Assembly: GCF_000003815.2 (NCBI RefSeq)
Contig: NC_049987.1
Coordinates: 21,400,187-21,464,186 of the forward strand
Length of the DNA stretch: 64,000 nucleotides
Direction: 5' to 3'
Source: Branchiostoma floridae
Taxonomy: Eukaryota; Chordata; Leptocardii; Amphioxiformes; Branchiostomatidae
Shown piece after piece: positions 34,197 through 46,170 of the stretch. Made by a program: the position numbers and the translations under genes. Positions within the stretch are counted from its first letter, which is position 1. Every line of letters begins with the position of its first letter. The notes below the pieces were generated by a model that saw only the letters and a list, made by a program, of their open reading frames with translations, did no database searches and had not been told where the DNA came from.

Positions 34197-34719
34197 CTCT
34201 CCACTTTCTGGCGACTCCATTCCAAAGATATTACTACTTTGGCTCAAAAATCACTATATTGAGGTTTGGACATAAACTCTGCCATCATCTACAAGTCATG
34301 TAGACTTGTCAAGTACTAACAAAAAATTAACATACAATTTTGTGTATGATAATTTTATCAGGGACCACTTTGCGAAGAAAAGGAATATCTAGATAAGTCT
34401 ATTATAATATGACTAGATAATCAAGAAGTGCTGAACAGGACGTATCTTTTGTAATAAGATACATCTGTCTGTGTAAATTTATTTTTGATGAAGAGCTTGT
34501 ATTTTCCTAACATTTAGTAAAAGCGTAGATATACTTTTGAGAGGAAGCTGTATTGTCAGGTGTAGACTAAGTGTTATGAGAGAAACTGCAAAAGTTTTCC
34601 TCTTTTTGATTGTTCTGCATAACCAAAACAAAGAAGAAGAAGATAATTGTCAACTGCCTTAGGCTTAATACACCAGTTTTGTACAATTTAAGTACAAGCT
34701 GCATAGGTCAGCAATTTAA
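34197..34719. other. 3' flank of A20-like gene 2
   Basis: Non-coding, probably the 3' UTR and flank. No clear AATAAA was found near the stop codon. Confidence 0.4.
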
Positions 34720-34985
34720 GTTGATCCACTCACAACAGGATAGCCCCCTGCTACAGTTACTGTAGTGGGTTATTCAATGTGTGGCTCTCCTCAAACATGG
34801 ACCTTCGTCTTTACGTCCCATCCAAGAGTATGTTATTACTAGTAACCACAGCTAGGTACTCATTTTCACCTGAGTGAAGTGAGGTAATAGGTACCTTTCC
34901 CAAGGACACAAAACAGGGTTGGATATTCAAGCCAAGAACGTGTAGATCAACAACCCTAACCACAAGATTACGTATACCGTATATA
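34720..34985 (-). mobile_element. tRNA-derived SINE-like copy, minus strand
   Basis: Read on the minus strand, the head has TGGTTAGGGTTG (A-box-like) and GGCTTGAATATCC (B-box-like), then CCTTGGGAAAGGTACC and CACTCAGGTGAAAATGAGT. The body matches the copy at 16655-16850. Confidence 0.5.
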
Positions 34986-35251
34986 CGCTTCCTAATGTAC
35001 TTCTTAAAAAACATTAGAGTTATATACGGATTGTATATAATGACCTGACAGATTCCCTTGATTTACCTGGAAAACTTTACCTTTTCCAGTCAACAGAAAA
35101 TATTGGTTGCTTTGTGCACATGTCTCGTATCTATATATGACAGTAGATATTTGTATTGAAAAAGTTTAAACTTTGTTCCAACGCAAAAGGGAACTCACCA
35201 TAAATTTTCGGCTGAATACTCTGACCTTCTTCAGATGAATGACTCGCTGCA

Positions 35252-35950
35252 CTATTCCGGAAGTCGTCGGATGACGTCAGGTAGCAGCGAATCATAAAAG
35301 GCGGGAAGGCGAAACCTGCCACCATCACGGTTCAACGAGGGTTGATGTGCCCTAATGTAAATAGCCTCCTTGACGCCCCTCACGAACCAATCCTGTTCAG
35401 AGTCCAAGATGCGAACTTGGTCCAAAGACACAGAGTGGCCCGGAGATTCAACGAGTAAGTGTTGAGATACCTCTGACGTAGTTGAGCTGCGACGTCTGTG
35501 TTCCATGAAACGGGTTTCCAAAGATCGTGCCGTTTCCCCAATGTACGATTCGGTACACGGGCCTCTGTTGTTCTGTCCGTTGCACCTGATGTGGTACACC
35601 ACACCACACTTGTGCTCTTTGGGCGTCTTGTCTTTAGGCGCTACCAGCAGCTGCCTAAGAGTCCTCGTTGGCCTAAAGCAGGTCTTTATGCTGTGTGTGT
35701 TGAAGATTCTACGTAAGGCTTCCGACACGTTCTTAACATAGGGTAGCACCACTAGCCCTTTTGTCTGGGAAGTGGACCGATTTTGATTGCCAGTCCTAGT
35801 AATTTTGGGTGCTATCGCCCTGGACACTGCCCAATCGGGGTAGCCACACTTGCGCAGTGCCTGAGTTATGTGCTCCTTCTCTCTCTCCCTATCTTCAGGG
35901 TTGGTAATAATAGAATCAGCCCTATGAAACAACGTACTGATGTCACCCAA
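35252..35950 (-). pseudogene. Penelope-like element ORF fragment (GIY-YIG endonuclease)
   Basis: The 232-aa frame from the internal Met contains the GIY-type start (CGVVYHIRC), the YIG core with Arg (YIGETARSLETR), a downstream Glu-His, and a Cys/His-rich insert (CNGQNNRGPC). The frame continues upstream of the Met into HPLEHKLG and stays open into the inverted repeat, so the Met is not the true start. The protein is a 5' truncation without the catalytic reverse-transcriptase motifs. Confidence 0.8.
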
Positions 35951-36048
35951 TTTGTGTTCTAATGGGTGACTAGAATTGAAATTTAAGTTTATGATTCGCT
36001 GCTACCTGACGTCATCCGACGACTTCCGGAATAGTGCAGCGAGTCATT

Positions 36049-36087
36049 CATCTGAAGAAGGTCGGAGTATTCGTCCGAAAATTTATG
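36049..36087 (+). ncRNA. Hammerhead-ribozyme-like motif, Penelope terminus
   Basis: Order: CAT (36049-36051), CTGAAGA, imperfect stem II (36060-36076), GAAA (36077-36080), then A-TT-T and ATG (36085-36087). Stem I pairs CAT with ATG and stem III pairs AA with TT, as in a type I hammerhead with a 2-bp stem III. An extra A before stem II and a U-U mismatch are deviations. The inverted copy at the other end (about 35195-35235, minus strand) has the same core with a weaker stem II. Confidence 0.5.
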
Positions 36088-36181
36088 GTGAGTTCCCTTT
36101 TGTGTTGGAACAAAGTTTAAACTTTTTCAATATGGATTCTACCAACACAGATGAGCTTTCATTCGGATAGTAGATATTTGT

Positions 36182-38918
36182 GTCCCTTTCACATACAATG
36201 GTAAATTCACATGGAAATATATATAGTGTTAGATATGGGACTGTAAAGTTTGTAAGCACATGAAAAGAGGCTCAGCATAAAATGTTCGAGTGTGTACAGC
36301 AGAATCTACTGCATTATTAGTTAATATATGGCTTTGTACAATTGCTTTGAGCAGTGGAATTGAAATCTTTCTTGCTATATAAGCTAGATACAGGTTTCTT
36401 GCGATTTCTATTTTGACTAGAGCCATTGTAAAATTTTTATGTGCTTGTTGTTACTCTGTGAGCAAATATGGCATTACGTATTCCATTTGTACAGCCTGAG
36501 GCTGTTGAGCCCCTATGTCATCAGCAATGAGTGTATTGAGATTATTAAGAGCTGGTTGCATGGTATGTCTATCAAATTTTAGTTTGGGTACCATCTGATT
36601 ACTTGTATGGAGTGTAAGAACCCCCGGTAGCAATTGGATTATAGCCAGTCTATTACATTTGACTCTAAAAATTGTAAAAAAAAGTGAAAGTCAAGTTTAT
36701 AACTTTCTATGTTCTGTTGAAAGAATTCATACTATAATGGGTTTTATGATAATTGTTAATGATACCGGTTGAAGAACCTTTCCAGTGAAATATCTCATGT
36801 GGGGAGGCTAAAAAACATATCACCAAAAATGGGGAAATGGTATGCAAAGAAAAGGAAGTTGCAATGTTTTTGACAATGATATAGTTGAGTGTGAAAATTG
36901 AGAAAAATTGTATATAATGGAGGATGACAGACATTGAAAGGTGTTTGCTCCCCCCTGAAAGTTTTAACTGAATGGTTCTAAATGGTTTGAGGTTAAGACC
37001 AGCGCTGGCAGCTGAAAGTAGAAATATTGACTCAGGTTACCAAAAGACTTAAATGTCAATAATGTATAATTATGTGTCTGCTTTATGATCTTGTCATCAT
37101 TAAGATACACATTCCATTTTATATGAGTTGTCAATCTTAACGGAGATAGGAAAGTTACTGATGTACAGATATTCCAGTTTCTTGCCTTCATGTTTATAGG
37201 CTATGCAAAAGACTGTATACAATATGAAGATTATCAGAGGTTCTTGGAAAATGCATGTCTTTAAACATCATGAAGATATTTTGAGGTTCTTGAAAATGGA
37301 TAGTCATTTTGTGCTTGTGGCCAAAGGTACTGATGTATAGATACTGCTTTCATGTATACAATATGAAGATTTTTAGAGTTTCTTAAAAAAAGTATAGCCA
37401 TTTTCGTGTTGGTGGCGAACATGTTGGACTGAAGAAGGTGAAAGGTTTGGTTCAGAAGTCTACTATACTCATATGGAGTGTACTACAAAGTCAAGTTATC
37501 ACCTGTATTACACACTCCTTCGAACTTAACAATGTTTGAAAGTTGCACTGCAAACAGGCACCTGGGTCTTGCTGCCACTGCTTGACATTGCCCAGGAAAT
37601 CTAGCCCATACCAAAATGCAGGAGGGTATAATTATTTCATCTGTGGGTGTAGTAGGCTTTTGAACCTAACCTTTTGTTTCCTTTAAATAGACACTACAGA
37701 TCAGTTTTAGTTGTACGATATAAAGCTGGAATTTTATGACTACTTAACATGTTTTTTTGCGGGCTTTAAATGCAAAGATGTACTTAAAAGTTTAAGATTC
37801 TAAGACAATTTAAGCCAGGGAGTGTGAAGTGAAAATACAATCATGTAGCACTGCTTTATTTTATATTTGTTACCTATGACAAGCAGAGAGCAGAAATTTG
37901 ACAAAATTAATGTGTTAATGGAGAAGCTTATAATGGCAATTGAAACACAGTACGGGAACAATGCACTTACATACATACATAGTATATGTTTTACATACAT
38001 TGTATGCCCTGAAATGTTGTAAATGTTTCATTCATGAAGGTTAGACATCCTGGTAGACAACATTAAAAGAAATACAATTCAATCTCTACAACTGATAAGA
38101 AAAAAAAAAAGAGATTTACTACCTGACTAAACTTGAGATGTTTCCACATTTTTTTCATGGTTTTTTAATACTGTAAGATGGAGGATGGAGGATCGCAAAT
38201 TGGCGATAGAAGTGACCAGATTTTCACGGCGTTCTCGTGACACAGTGACATCGAACTTTCGCTCCCCGAATGTCGGTATGGAATGGGGTAGGGTTGATTC
38301 ATCTTAGAACGTAAGAAAGTGCCCAGAAAATTCTAGTTCTACTGCCCTGGGACGAGCAGATACCGCTTTGGTTGCCTTTAACACCGCAATTGCATGTTTT
38401 GCAATTCTACTGTATAACAGAATTGTTTCAGCTTCAAGCTTTGCCCTCTTGTCATGAAATAAATGGTTACCAGTGACAGCAAAAGTGAATGCATTTTATG
38501 TTGTACATTATTCTATATAATTTTTATTCAGAAAGTGCATGTTGTAACAGTCCAAACTGATGTAGAGCACTATTACTCTGATAGTGAAGACTATTTCTAC
38601 ACTATAACAGTTACCTTGTTTGCTACTATTGGCAACATTTTATGTACAGTACAGTAGACCGGAGTTTCAACACCACACCACCACAACTTCTAATACTTAT
38701 CTTACAGAACAGTATCTACATAATGTAACTCATCAGGTAATGATAATAATAATGACATGATGGTAATAGAATTTTTATACATCAATTTATATTTTAAACA
38801 AACTGAGAAAATGTTTTATTTACAAGTCAAATTCCTGCCCCTTCTGGTCCAGACTGTGAGATACATGTACGTGTGTTAAGTAAATCTCCAAGCAATTGCA
38901 AATCCAGCTGATTACACA
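36182..38918. other. Intergenic stretch with minor repeats
   Basis: Diverged direct repeats near 37150-37430 share phrases such as TATACAATATGAAGATT and TACTGATGTA. A slightly GC-richer patch lies near 38180-38300. No gene was recognised. Confidence 0.4.
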
Positions 38919-39385
38919 NNNNNNNNNNNNNNNNNNNNNNNNNNNNNNNNNNNNNNNNNNNNNNNNNNNNNNNNNNNNNNNNNNNNNNNNNNNNNNNNNN
39001 NNNNNNNNNNNNNNNNNNNNNNNNNNNNNNNNNNNNNNNNNNNNNNNNNNNNNNNNNNNNNNNNNNNNNNNNNNNNNNNNNNNNNNNNNNNNNNNNNNNN
39101 NNNNNNNNNNNNNNNNNNNNNNNNNNNNNNNNNNNNNNNNNNNNNNNNNNNNNNNNNNNNNNNNNNNNNNNNNNNNNNNNNNNNNNNNNNNNNNNNNNNN
39201 NNNNNNNNNNNNNNNNNNNNNNNNNNNNNNNNNNNNNNNNNNNNNNNNNNNNNNNNNNNNNNNNNNNNNNNNNNNNNNNNNNNNNNNNNNNNNNNNNNNN
39301 NNNNNNNNNNNNNNNNNNNNNNNNNNNNNNNNNNNNNNNNNNNNNNNNNNNNNNNNNNNNNNNNNNNNNNNNNNNNNNNNNNNNN
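38919..39385. other. Assembly gap (467 N)
   Basis: Unresolved bases downstream of the minus-strand A20-finger gene, probably within its 3' region. Confidence 1.
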
Positions 39386-39519
39386 GGATGTGGGCTGTGT
39401 TGACAGGATGTTGGGCTGAATTGATTTGGCCAAGTTGGTAAAGGGCTGAGTTGTCTTCATCCCCCTTGACAGAAGCTTGCACTAAGTCTTGCAGACTGCA
39501 TACACATGTAGATATATGT

Positions 39520-41781
39520 TCACACATAGTCCTCCCTTCCCATCGCACTAGTGTTCCATGATAACAACTCTTTCTCCCTGCCAGAGAACACCCTTTCTCC
39601 ACCCGTCTCGAACTCTGACTCTCCAAAGGAGGGGAACCTGACTAACGGTTCTGTCAGTGGACCCTGGATTGCCGGAATGCTAGACCTCACGACATGGGGG
39701 AGAACCCCTGGATTGGGCACCCACATAGAGGGTGTGAATGCTGATGGATGGATGTACGTGTTAAATGTGAACTGATTGTCGTAGACATCAACATGCACAG
39801 GTGTAGGTGGGTCAGACGTGACTGTGATGTTGTCTTGCCTGTGAGCGACGGAGGGCAGGTAACGAGGGACGTTCGCTGGCCTACACCCTGCTGTCTCTGT
39901 TGTAGTGGCACGGGATCCTTAGTTTAAAAGAATAGGAGGACACATATCAGATTTCGATGAGAATTACTACTAAGTACCAAATGGCACCAACTTAACCTTT
40001 GCTTACACAGCAGTTTAAGGTGTGTGCTGCCCCTACGGCTGATTAAAAGGCTATGGGACGAACGAACGAACACAGGTAATGTTGGTAAAATTACTAGTAC
40101 AAACAGCATTGTTCAAAACTTTTTGTCAAAACATTTTGTTGTATTATCATTTACTTAGGCCAAAGCGGCATCCCCATAAACGTCAGTCTGTATTGGTTTA
40201 GTCCTAAGTGTCTAAAGTAACATCAAACCCAAGTTCCATCTCTCTGTTTCTGAAACTGAGCGCTGAGCATCATGTCACCCTCTGATGACCCGTATGGATT
40301 AAAGCAGTAGAAAAGGAAGTTCCAGTCTGCAACCCAGTAATCATCAAGGTCAAGGTCACAACACTAACACATCAATGTTAAAAACTTTTCTACGTTGTGA
40401 CATGCAAGATATCAGCTCATGAAAAACATTAACTGCAGTACCACATATTAAATATATTCAATTTTCCGTGCTATACTCCACCCCACTGATTAATTGAAGA
40501 ACACAATATGAGCCTATCTGCTTACCATGCATCAAATGCCCCTCTCTAGGCCCTGTTTCCCTCCCCTCATGCTGTATCCAGAAGCAGGGAAAACAGAACC
40601 CTCCACGGTCAGGGTCAGCAAAGTTGCTGCAGTATGGATTCCTACAGAGTTTCCTGTCACCTGGGTCTTCTGCGGGGTACCCTAGGTATGCAGCACTGAA
40701 ACATTGAAAAGGAAAGTCTGACATGACCTGCTGGAACTAGCAGTAAGCGGAAGCCTGACTAAATTGCAGTCCTAGCACCAGCACCGGCAGTTTCCACCCC
40801 TCACTCTTGGGGAGGGGGTCATACACCCCAGCCAGCGAGAGATGCATCACGATATATGTGATGGCAAAAGTGATCCTTTTTTTATGTGTAATACATATTT
40901 TTGAACTACATGCCACAGCGTTCTCTGTCTGATTTCCTGGGTAACTTTCTGGGTTCTAATTGTAAATACATTACATCAATCTCCTAATCAATCCTCATGT
41001 TGAGTGTGGAAATTCTGTGGCATGTACAGTTCCGAGAAAATTTGTGTTACCTGGATTGGTCTTGTCCGATGTCTCCAGAAGTCTGTGACTGTACATAAGT
41101 CGGGGCTCTAGATCCTGCTCCACCCTGTCTCCCTCCAGCTGGACTGCCCAGCCGTGGCCTGTCTCCTCCTCCTTTTACCTCCCTCCTCTCTCCTGTCGTC
41201 TTGGCTCTGATTGGCTGAGCTGATGTTGGGCAAACTGCAGCTCCAACAGGAGGGGCACTGATGTACCGTCCTCTCATTGGCTCCCTGGGATGTTCCTGAT
41301 AGGGGGACACAGCAGGCAGAGAGCGTTCCTGCCATCTACTGCCTGTGTGTGGAGATGGAGGGATGTGGGTAGGCAGAGTGCTGTATGACGGGGGTGGGGA
41401 TACGACACCAGACCTTGGGGAGCTTGGCTTGGTGTAGAGGATTGAAGCATCTTGCCTTGGCCGGCTTGCAGCAGAGACACTTGGGATACTGCTGGGCATG
41501 TTGACCTGTGAATTCTCCCTGTGAGCTCGGTCACTGCGGAACAACTCCTGCTTGAATTTCTCGTAGCACTCCCGGCAAAAGGACGTCCCCCGAAACCCTC
41601 CAACTTGGTAGCAGTCCTTTTTTTCACAGACACCGTTCCTATAGATGCCGGAGTCTTGTACCTTCTCCTCTAGATGATGGATACTGGAGTCTCCAGGGTA
41701 GGCTGGTGAGGACTGGGGCTGCAAACCATGGTAATCTCCAGTCATAGCCTGGTAACACTCTCCATGGTCCTGATTTGCCAT
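39520..41781 (-). CDS. A20-type zinc-finger protein without OTU domain
   Basis: Minus-strand exons 41781-41051, 40695-40526 and 39896-39520 join in phase (AG|T, G|AG) to 425 aa ending GREDYV. The start ATG lies one base after the acceptor TTGTACAG at 41783, so a 5' leader exon upstream is likely. Two canonical fingers, C-x4-C-x11-C-x2-C, start at Cys52 (CEKKDCYQVGGF) and Cys261 (CRNPYCSNFADP). Between them is a Pro/Ser/Gly-rich, probably disordered linker; the C-terminal part is unrecognised (PVHVDVYDNQFTFNTY). No GDGNC-type OTU core was seen on this strand up to 46 kb. A20 fingers bind ubiquitin in other proteins, so a ubiquitin-binding adaptor is inferred. It converges tail-to-tail with A20-like gene 2. 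Confidence 0.78.
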
Positions 41782-41944
41782 CCTGTACAACAGGGAAGAA
41801 ATGACGAAAGATTTGTATGTGTAAGTGTTGTAGAACACTGACAGGTAAATCATCAAACAGTTCAACTGTACTTAGTAGTCACTTAAAGTTGCTTAGTGGA
41901 CTGATATATTCAAATCACAGTGCACAACAGAATGTACATATAAC

Positions 41945-42290
41945 CAGTACAATGGCCAGGTGGGTAGAGAGCATTTGCCTTGCAGTCGATAGCTTTAGAC
42001 TTTGATCCTCGGCCAAGTCATACCAAAGACTTTAACAATGGTACTACCTTTGCACTTTGCAGAGTATTGTGTACAGTAGTTGAGCACACACCACTACCAG
42101 TGGACTAACCCTCTGCTGTACGTGGTAGTGACTGCACAAATCTATGTGGCCCACTGGGCTAAAGAAACAGAGATGGGCGCCACCCTATGCACCATTGAGT
42201 GCAGGAGGGACTTAAACTTAACAACAGAATGTACAAGGTCCCTCTGTCCCAAACACCTGCACACGGCCATCCTGCATTCTCTACATTTAT
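41945..42290 (+). mobile_element. tRNA-derived SINE-like copy
   Basis: GGTGGGTAGAGAGC (A-box-like), GCCTTGCAGTCGATAG and TTTGATCCTCGGCCA (decayed B-box) resemble a tRNA head. The body runs to GAGATGGGCGCCACCCTATG and ends near 42290. Different family from the two copies at 16.7 and 34.9 kb. Confidence 0.5.
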
Positions 42291-42363
42291 GACTGTTTGC
42301 TAAAAAAAAGTGAAAAGCTCCAAAAATAGTTTCATCAGGCGAGAAGCAGAACTCCAGTTAGAA

Positions 42364-42402
42364 GCTCTGAGGAAGATGTCTGACAGACATAGAAACGTTA
42401 GC
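42364..42402 (+). ncRNA. Hammerhead-ribozyme-like motif, solo Penelope-type terminus
   Basis: GCT (42364-42366), CTGAGGA, hairpin ATGTCT-GAC-AGACAT, GAAA (42392-42395), C-GT-T, then AGC (42400-42402). Stem I pairs GCT with AGC and stem III pairs AC with GT. The bases joining the core to stem II are irregular (AG and A unpaired). The surrounding about 42310-42440 looks like a solo terminus of a Penelope-like element, as no ORF is nearby. Confidence 0.5.
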
Positions 42403-42439
42403 AGGTGAGAAAAAATTGGTTGTGTAAAAGAAAACTCTT

Positions 42440-44860
42440 ATATCCTAGAAGTTGAAAGGTTTCACTTTCACTTTCAGGGAATGTTGGCTCTACATCAAGT
42501 TAAACTACTTTTACAACTCATAAGATGATTAAACCAATTTCAAATTGAACAATTCTAGCCAATCATCTATCTGAAAAAGAAAAAAAAACTATCATAAGTG
42601 AAGGAAAAACACTGGTAACTTGCAGATTTAGTCTTCACTGAATCCTCCAGCCTATTTTTCAACAGGAGCATACATAGGGATTTCCCTTCTAAGCAGTGAA
42701 ACTGGGGTTTTTTCTTAGTATCAAAAAGGCAGCTGGGAGTGGGAGAAAGTTGGATGTTATTAATCACCCTTTTGTTTGCAAACTGGTAAAAAATGGGGAT
42801 TTTTATTATGTTTTGGCAAGGCCTGCTGTCTGTATAGAAAGATTAACATACTTTAACTACTGGAAATTTAGGAAAAAAAAAACACAAGGCACGGCTGACA
42901 AATAAACAGCAGGAACTGGGAAACAAGTAGAGTGCTTTTGTTGTACTAGCTGAACTGGGACTTTCCTCCTTTCCTCCTCAAAATAAAGTTATGGCAAATT
43001 TAAATTCTTATAGCTTTTACTTTCATTTTCCCTTGACATGCATGTTGTCAGTTGTGAAGAACAGACCACAAAGTAAAGTGCTTATAACATTACTGCAAAT
43101 ATTATGTATAAACTAACCTTAAAGTCAGCTGAAATGGCAGGAGCTAGGAAACCAGTCTGCACTTTGCAACTGTTTTATTTGTTGTGGTCATAGCTATGGT
43201 CAATGTGGGACTTTCCTACACGTATTGTACTGTAGGGGGAAATTTCTGAGTACTACTCAGAAACACTGTGTCATAATACACCTGGCTCACAACGCCACCT
43301 ATGAAAGTCATTTGGAATTACAGTTTTTGTCAAGTTTAAACCTGTAAATAAAGTATTAGGTTTGCCCTAGATTGGGATGTTTTTAGTTTTGTAAATCATG
43401 TCATATTACATATATTACATAATTATATTTCAAGAAATGTTAGACTTGAATTTGTCACAGAGGTCAAATTTTCAGGAGCTCTAGCAAGCACAGTATCATA
43501 TAAATAACACAATAAACTAAGTCCGCACCAACTTAAATTATATTTGACAGACTGAGTGAAATCTAATGAGAAATTACTTACTAAAAGGTACATGTAATCC
43601 ATTTTAGTCCTCTTTACTGCAGATTGTGTAGCACTCGAAGTTTCAGCAGGACTTCTCTTTCACTTTCCATGGGCATGTTTCCTACATGAAAGGGCATCCA
43701 ATGCAGGTGTTACACAATAGGTCTTTACTAACTGCACAATGAAAGGGCTGAAACTTGACTCAGGTCTGTTCCAATTGAGTGTTTAGGCCACATCAATTTC
43801 ATTTGTTGCTTCTCGGATTCGCCTGTCCATTTTTTTTCATTAAAAAAGAATAAGTCTGAAAAAATAATGCAGGTTTTGCTATCACAAACCTGTAAATATT
43901 ACTATTCACAGCCACATACATTTAATTTCAGTCTAAAAATGCCTTTCATGCAGGACATTAGCAAAAATAAAAGGAAGGGATTTGCTGCATAAAATGTGCC
44001 ATTAAACTCCTCAGGCTGTTTTTAATGTTGTTATTATATTCACCCATATTTTCACCCCTAACCTTTTGAAAAAAATTATGTTTATTTTATTTTTACCTTT
44101 CAGTCCAATTTTTTTCTGAAAACAAATAATAACTAACAAATAAATTTGATGTGGCCTTATATGGATTTACAAAATGTAAAAGGCTAAAAGCAAATTCCAA
44201 AGTACTCTGCTAATCCAATAATAATCTGCTTGCTGTTTATTACAATCATAGAAATGTATTTTCATGGTGATTTCTTTGCAGTAAGAGTAGAAAGGATATT
44301 TTTGGTGCACTGTTTTAAGTTTGAAGTTGAAACAATACTCAGTAGCACACCAAAAACTGGAAAAAAAGAAAACTTCTGTGAATGTTTCAATATTTACAGT
44401 TTGTTTGGTTAGCATCGTCATCTTTGGGGGTTGGGGTGAGTCCACACACAACTGATCTCCACAGCAATCATACACAGTCACTCAAAGGTGACCCTACATG
44501 ACTGTTATTGAGTTTTTTTTAAAGAAGGTGGACTTTCTTGAGTAGGTTCTTCTTGGCGTTCACAGAATGAGCTATAAGAGATTACTTCTTCACTGATTGC
44601 CCAATGATCTAAGAAACCAGCAAATCAGGCATGCCTCTGTGGGACACTTGAGGAAGCTTACCATAAATGCTGGTAGATGTTGTTTCCAGCTGATGCTTTG
44701 TGCTCTACCTAAGAGTATTGTATAATTTATAGATCTTGTATGTGGTTTTGCACAATCACTGAACGACTGAATCCTAAACTTAGGGCAACTAGTAATATAA
44801 TGCACTCTTAGTAGATATGGGGGTTAGCACATGAAAGACTGAGCCAGGAATTACTAAGGA
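42440..44860. other. Intergenic AT-rich stretch, nothing recognised
   Basis: No conserved reading frame, RNA gene or clean transposon ends were recognised. Confidence 0.4.
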
Positions 44861-44873
44861 GGCTGGAACCCAG

Positions 44874-45023
44874 TACTCTCCAAGCAGAGGTTAGGCTCCA
44901 GCTGTTTTTTTAACGTTTCTTTAGTCATTTTTATCGGGCTTTCTATTTTTTTTAAAGCCCGATAAAAATGACAAAAAAAATGTTAAAAAAACAGCTAGAG
45001 CCTAACCTCTGCTTGGAGAGTAG
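44874..45023. repeat. Near-perfect hairpin with 70-bp arms
   Basis: Left arm 44874-44943 (TACTCTCCAAGCAGAGGTTA...ATCGGGCTTTC) and right arm 44954-45023 are inverse copies differing at very few positions around a loop of about ten bases. It may be a hairpin MITE or a template for structured RNA. Confidence 0.85.
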
Positions 45024-45029
45024 GAACTC

Positions 45030-46170
45030 AGGCTGAAAGTAAAAAAAATGTACTATTTTACACAATTTAGCCTACAAGAGGCTGTGATGTTTTACAAATA
45101 AATCATTCTCATTCTTATACTGTATTTGAGTTAAGTATTAACCTAAGGATCTGTTTTGTATCAAATGTGTATTGACTATAGAGTTAGGCAGCAGGGGCAA
45201 GGTTAAGGCTCTTTATGTGTAAGATTTTTGACAATCTAACAGAAAAGATGTTTCACAAACTGTTGTGACAATGAACAAAGGCCGGAAGCCGGTTAGACAT
45301 GTTCTCACCCAGTCCTGTGACACATATTAAATATTTTAGACAACTTCTGCATAATTCATACCATCAGACTTTGAGACAAAGAAGCCACACAATCATTTAG
45401 AGGTGTGAAAGCATGCAGTGTCTGATAATTGTGAGCCACATTGTTTAGCCACTTGTTGTAGTTGAAGTTTTGGACACATTGTGCATGTGTAATTGATGTA
45501 ATTAGAACTTAATTATACCCCGGAGGTGTATTGCTATCTATTAGACAACTCTCTCAAAACCCCACCTGAGAAATAGGGCAACACTTATCACTTTAGATTT
45601 TCAAAGACTCTTTATCTAATACTTGCTACCTGAAGAAAAAAATTCAAAGCCAAAAATCTTTACTGGGTATGAATATTGACAAGAATAAAGATGTGATATA
45701 TCACATAGGTTCTGTTTATCCCACAGTCATGCAGAGATGCTTGTTCATGTTGAGAAGGTTGGTTGTCATACCAACAGCCTGAGGGCAAGTCAAATCTTCC
45801 CACCAAGGGTCTGCTATCAGATAAGGACCAAAATATGTCAAAGGAGTAATTAAATTTGCTTGGCCTAAACCATCCAGTTAACTAGGTGTGGTCTAATGCC
45901 TCTTCCTTTCATCGCCCCACAATCAACTGACAGATTTATCACCGCTCCGCCCTCTCGTCCACATCGCCAGGGAAATACGAATAGATAATGAGAAACGTGG
46001 TCATGTGACCAGCAACCTGACCTGTCAGACAGGTGGGTTGACTCTTTGTCTCCCTTGCGCACAACCTGGTGTGGGCCAGCCGCATTTTTCACTCTCCTCG
46101 GATTTTCGCAAATCCGACTCTTCTTCTCCGACGTTCTGCCGCAGTTTGGTGAACCTCTCCCAAGGACATC
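45030..46170. other. Upstream region of the coiled-coil gene
   Basis: No exon was recognised. From about 45900 the sequence is less AT-rich and CpG appears more often, consistent with a promoter region. No TATA-type element stands out. Confidence 0.35.

Larger units (their letters stand above)
35155..36168 (-). mobile_element. 5'-truncated Penelope-like retroelement with 13-bp target duplication
   Basis: The minus strand carries an open frame (stop at 35252) with HPLEHKLGDISTLFHRA, then CGVVYHIRC, YIGETARSLETRFMEH and ALRRIFN. This is the C-terminal reverse-transcriptase edge plus the GIY-YIG endonuclease typical of Penelope-like elements. The sequence at about 35155-35298 is repeated inverted at about 35988-36143, resembling pseudo-LTRs. 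AGTAGATATTTGT is perfectly duplicated at 35142-35154 and 36169-36181. Most of the reverse transcriptase is missing, so the copy is dead on its own. Both ends hold a hammerhead-like motif. Confidence 0.85.
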
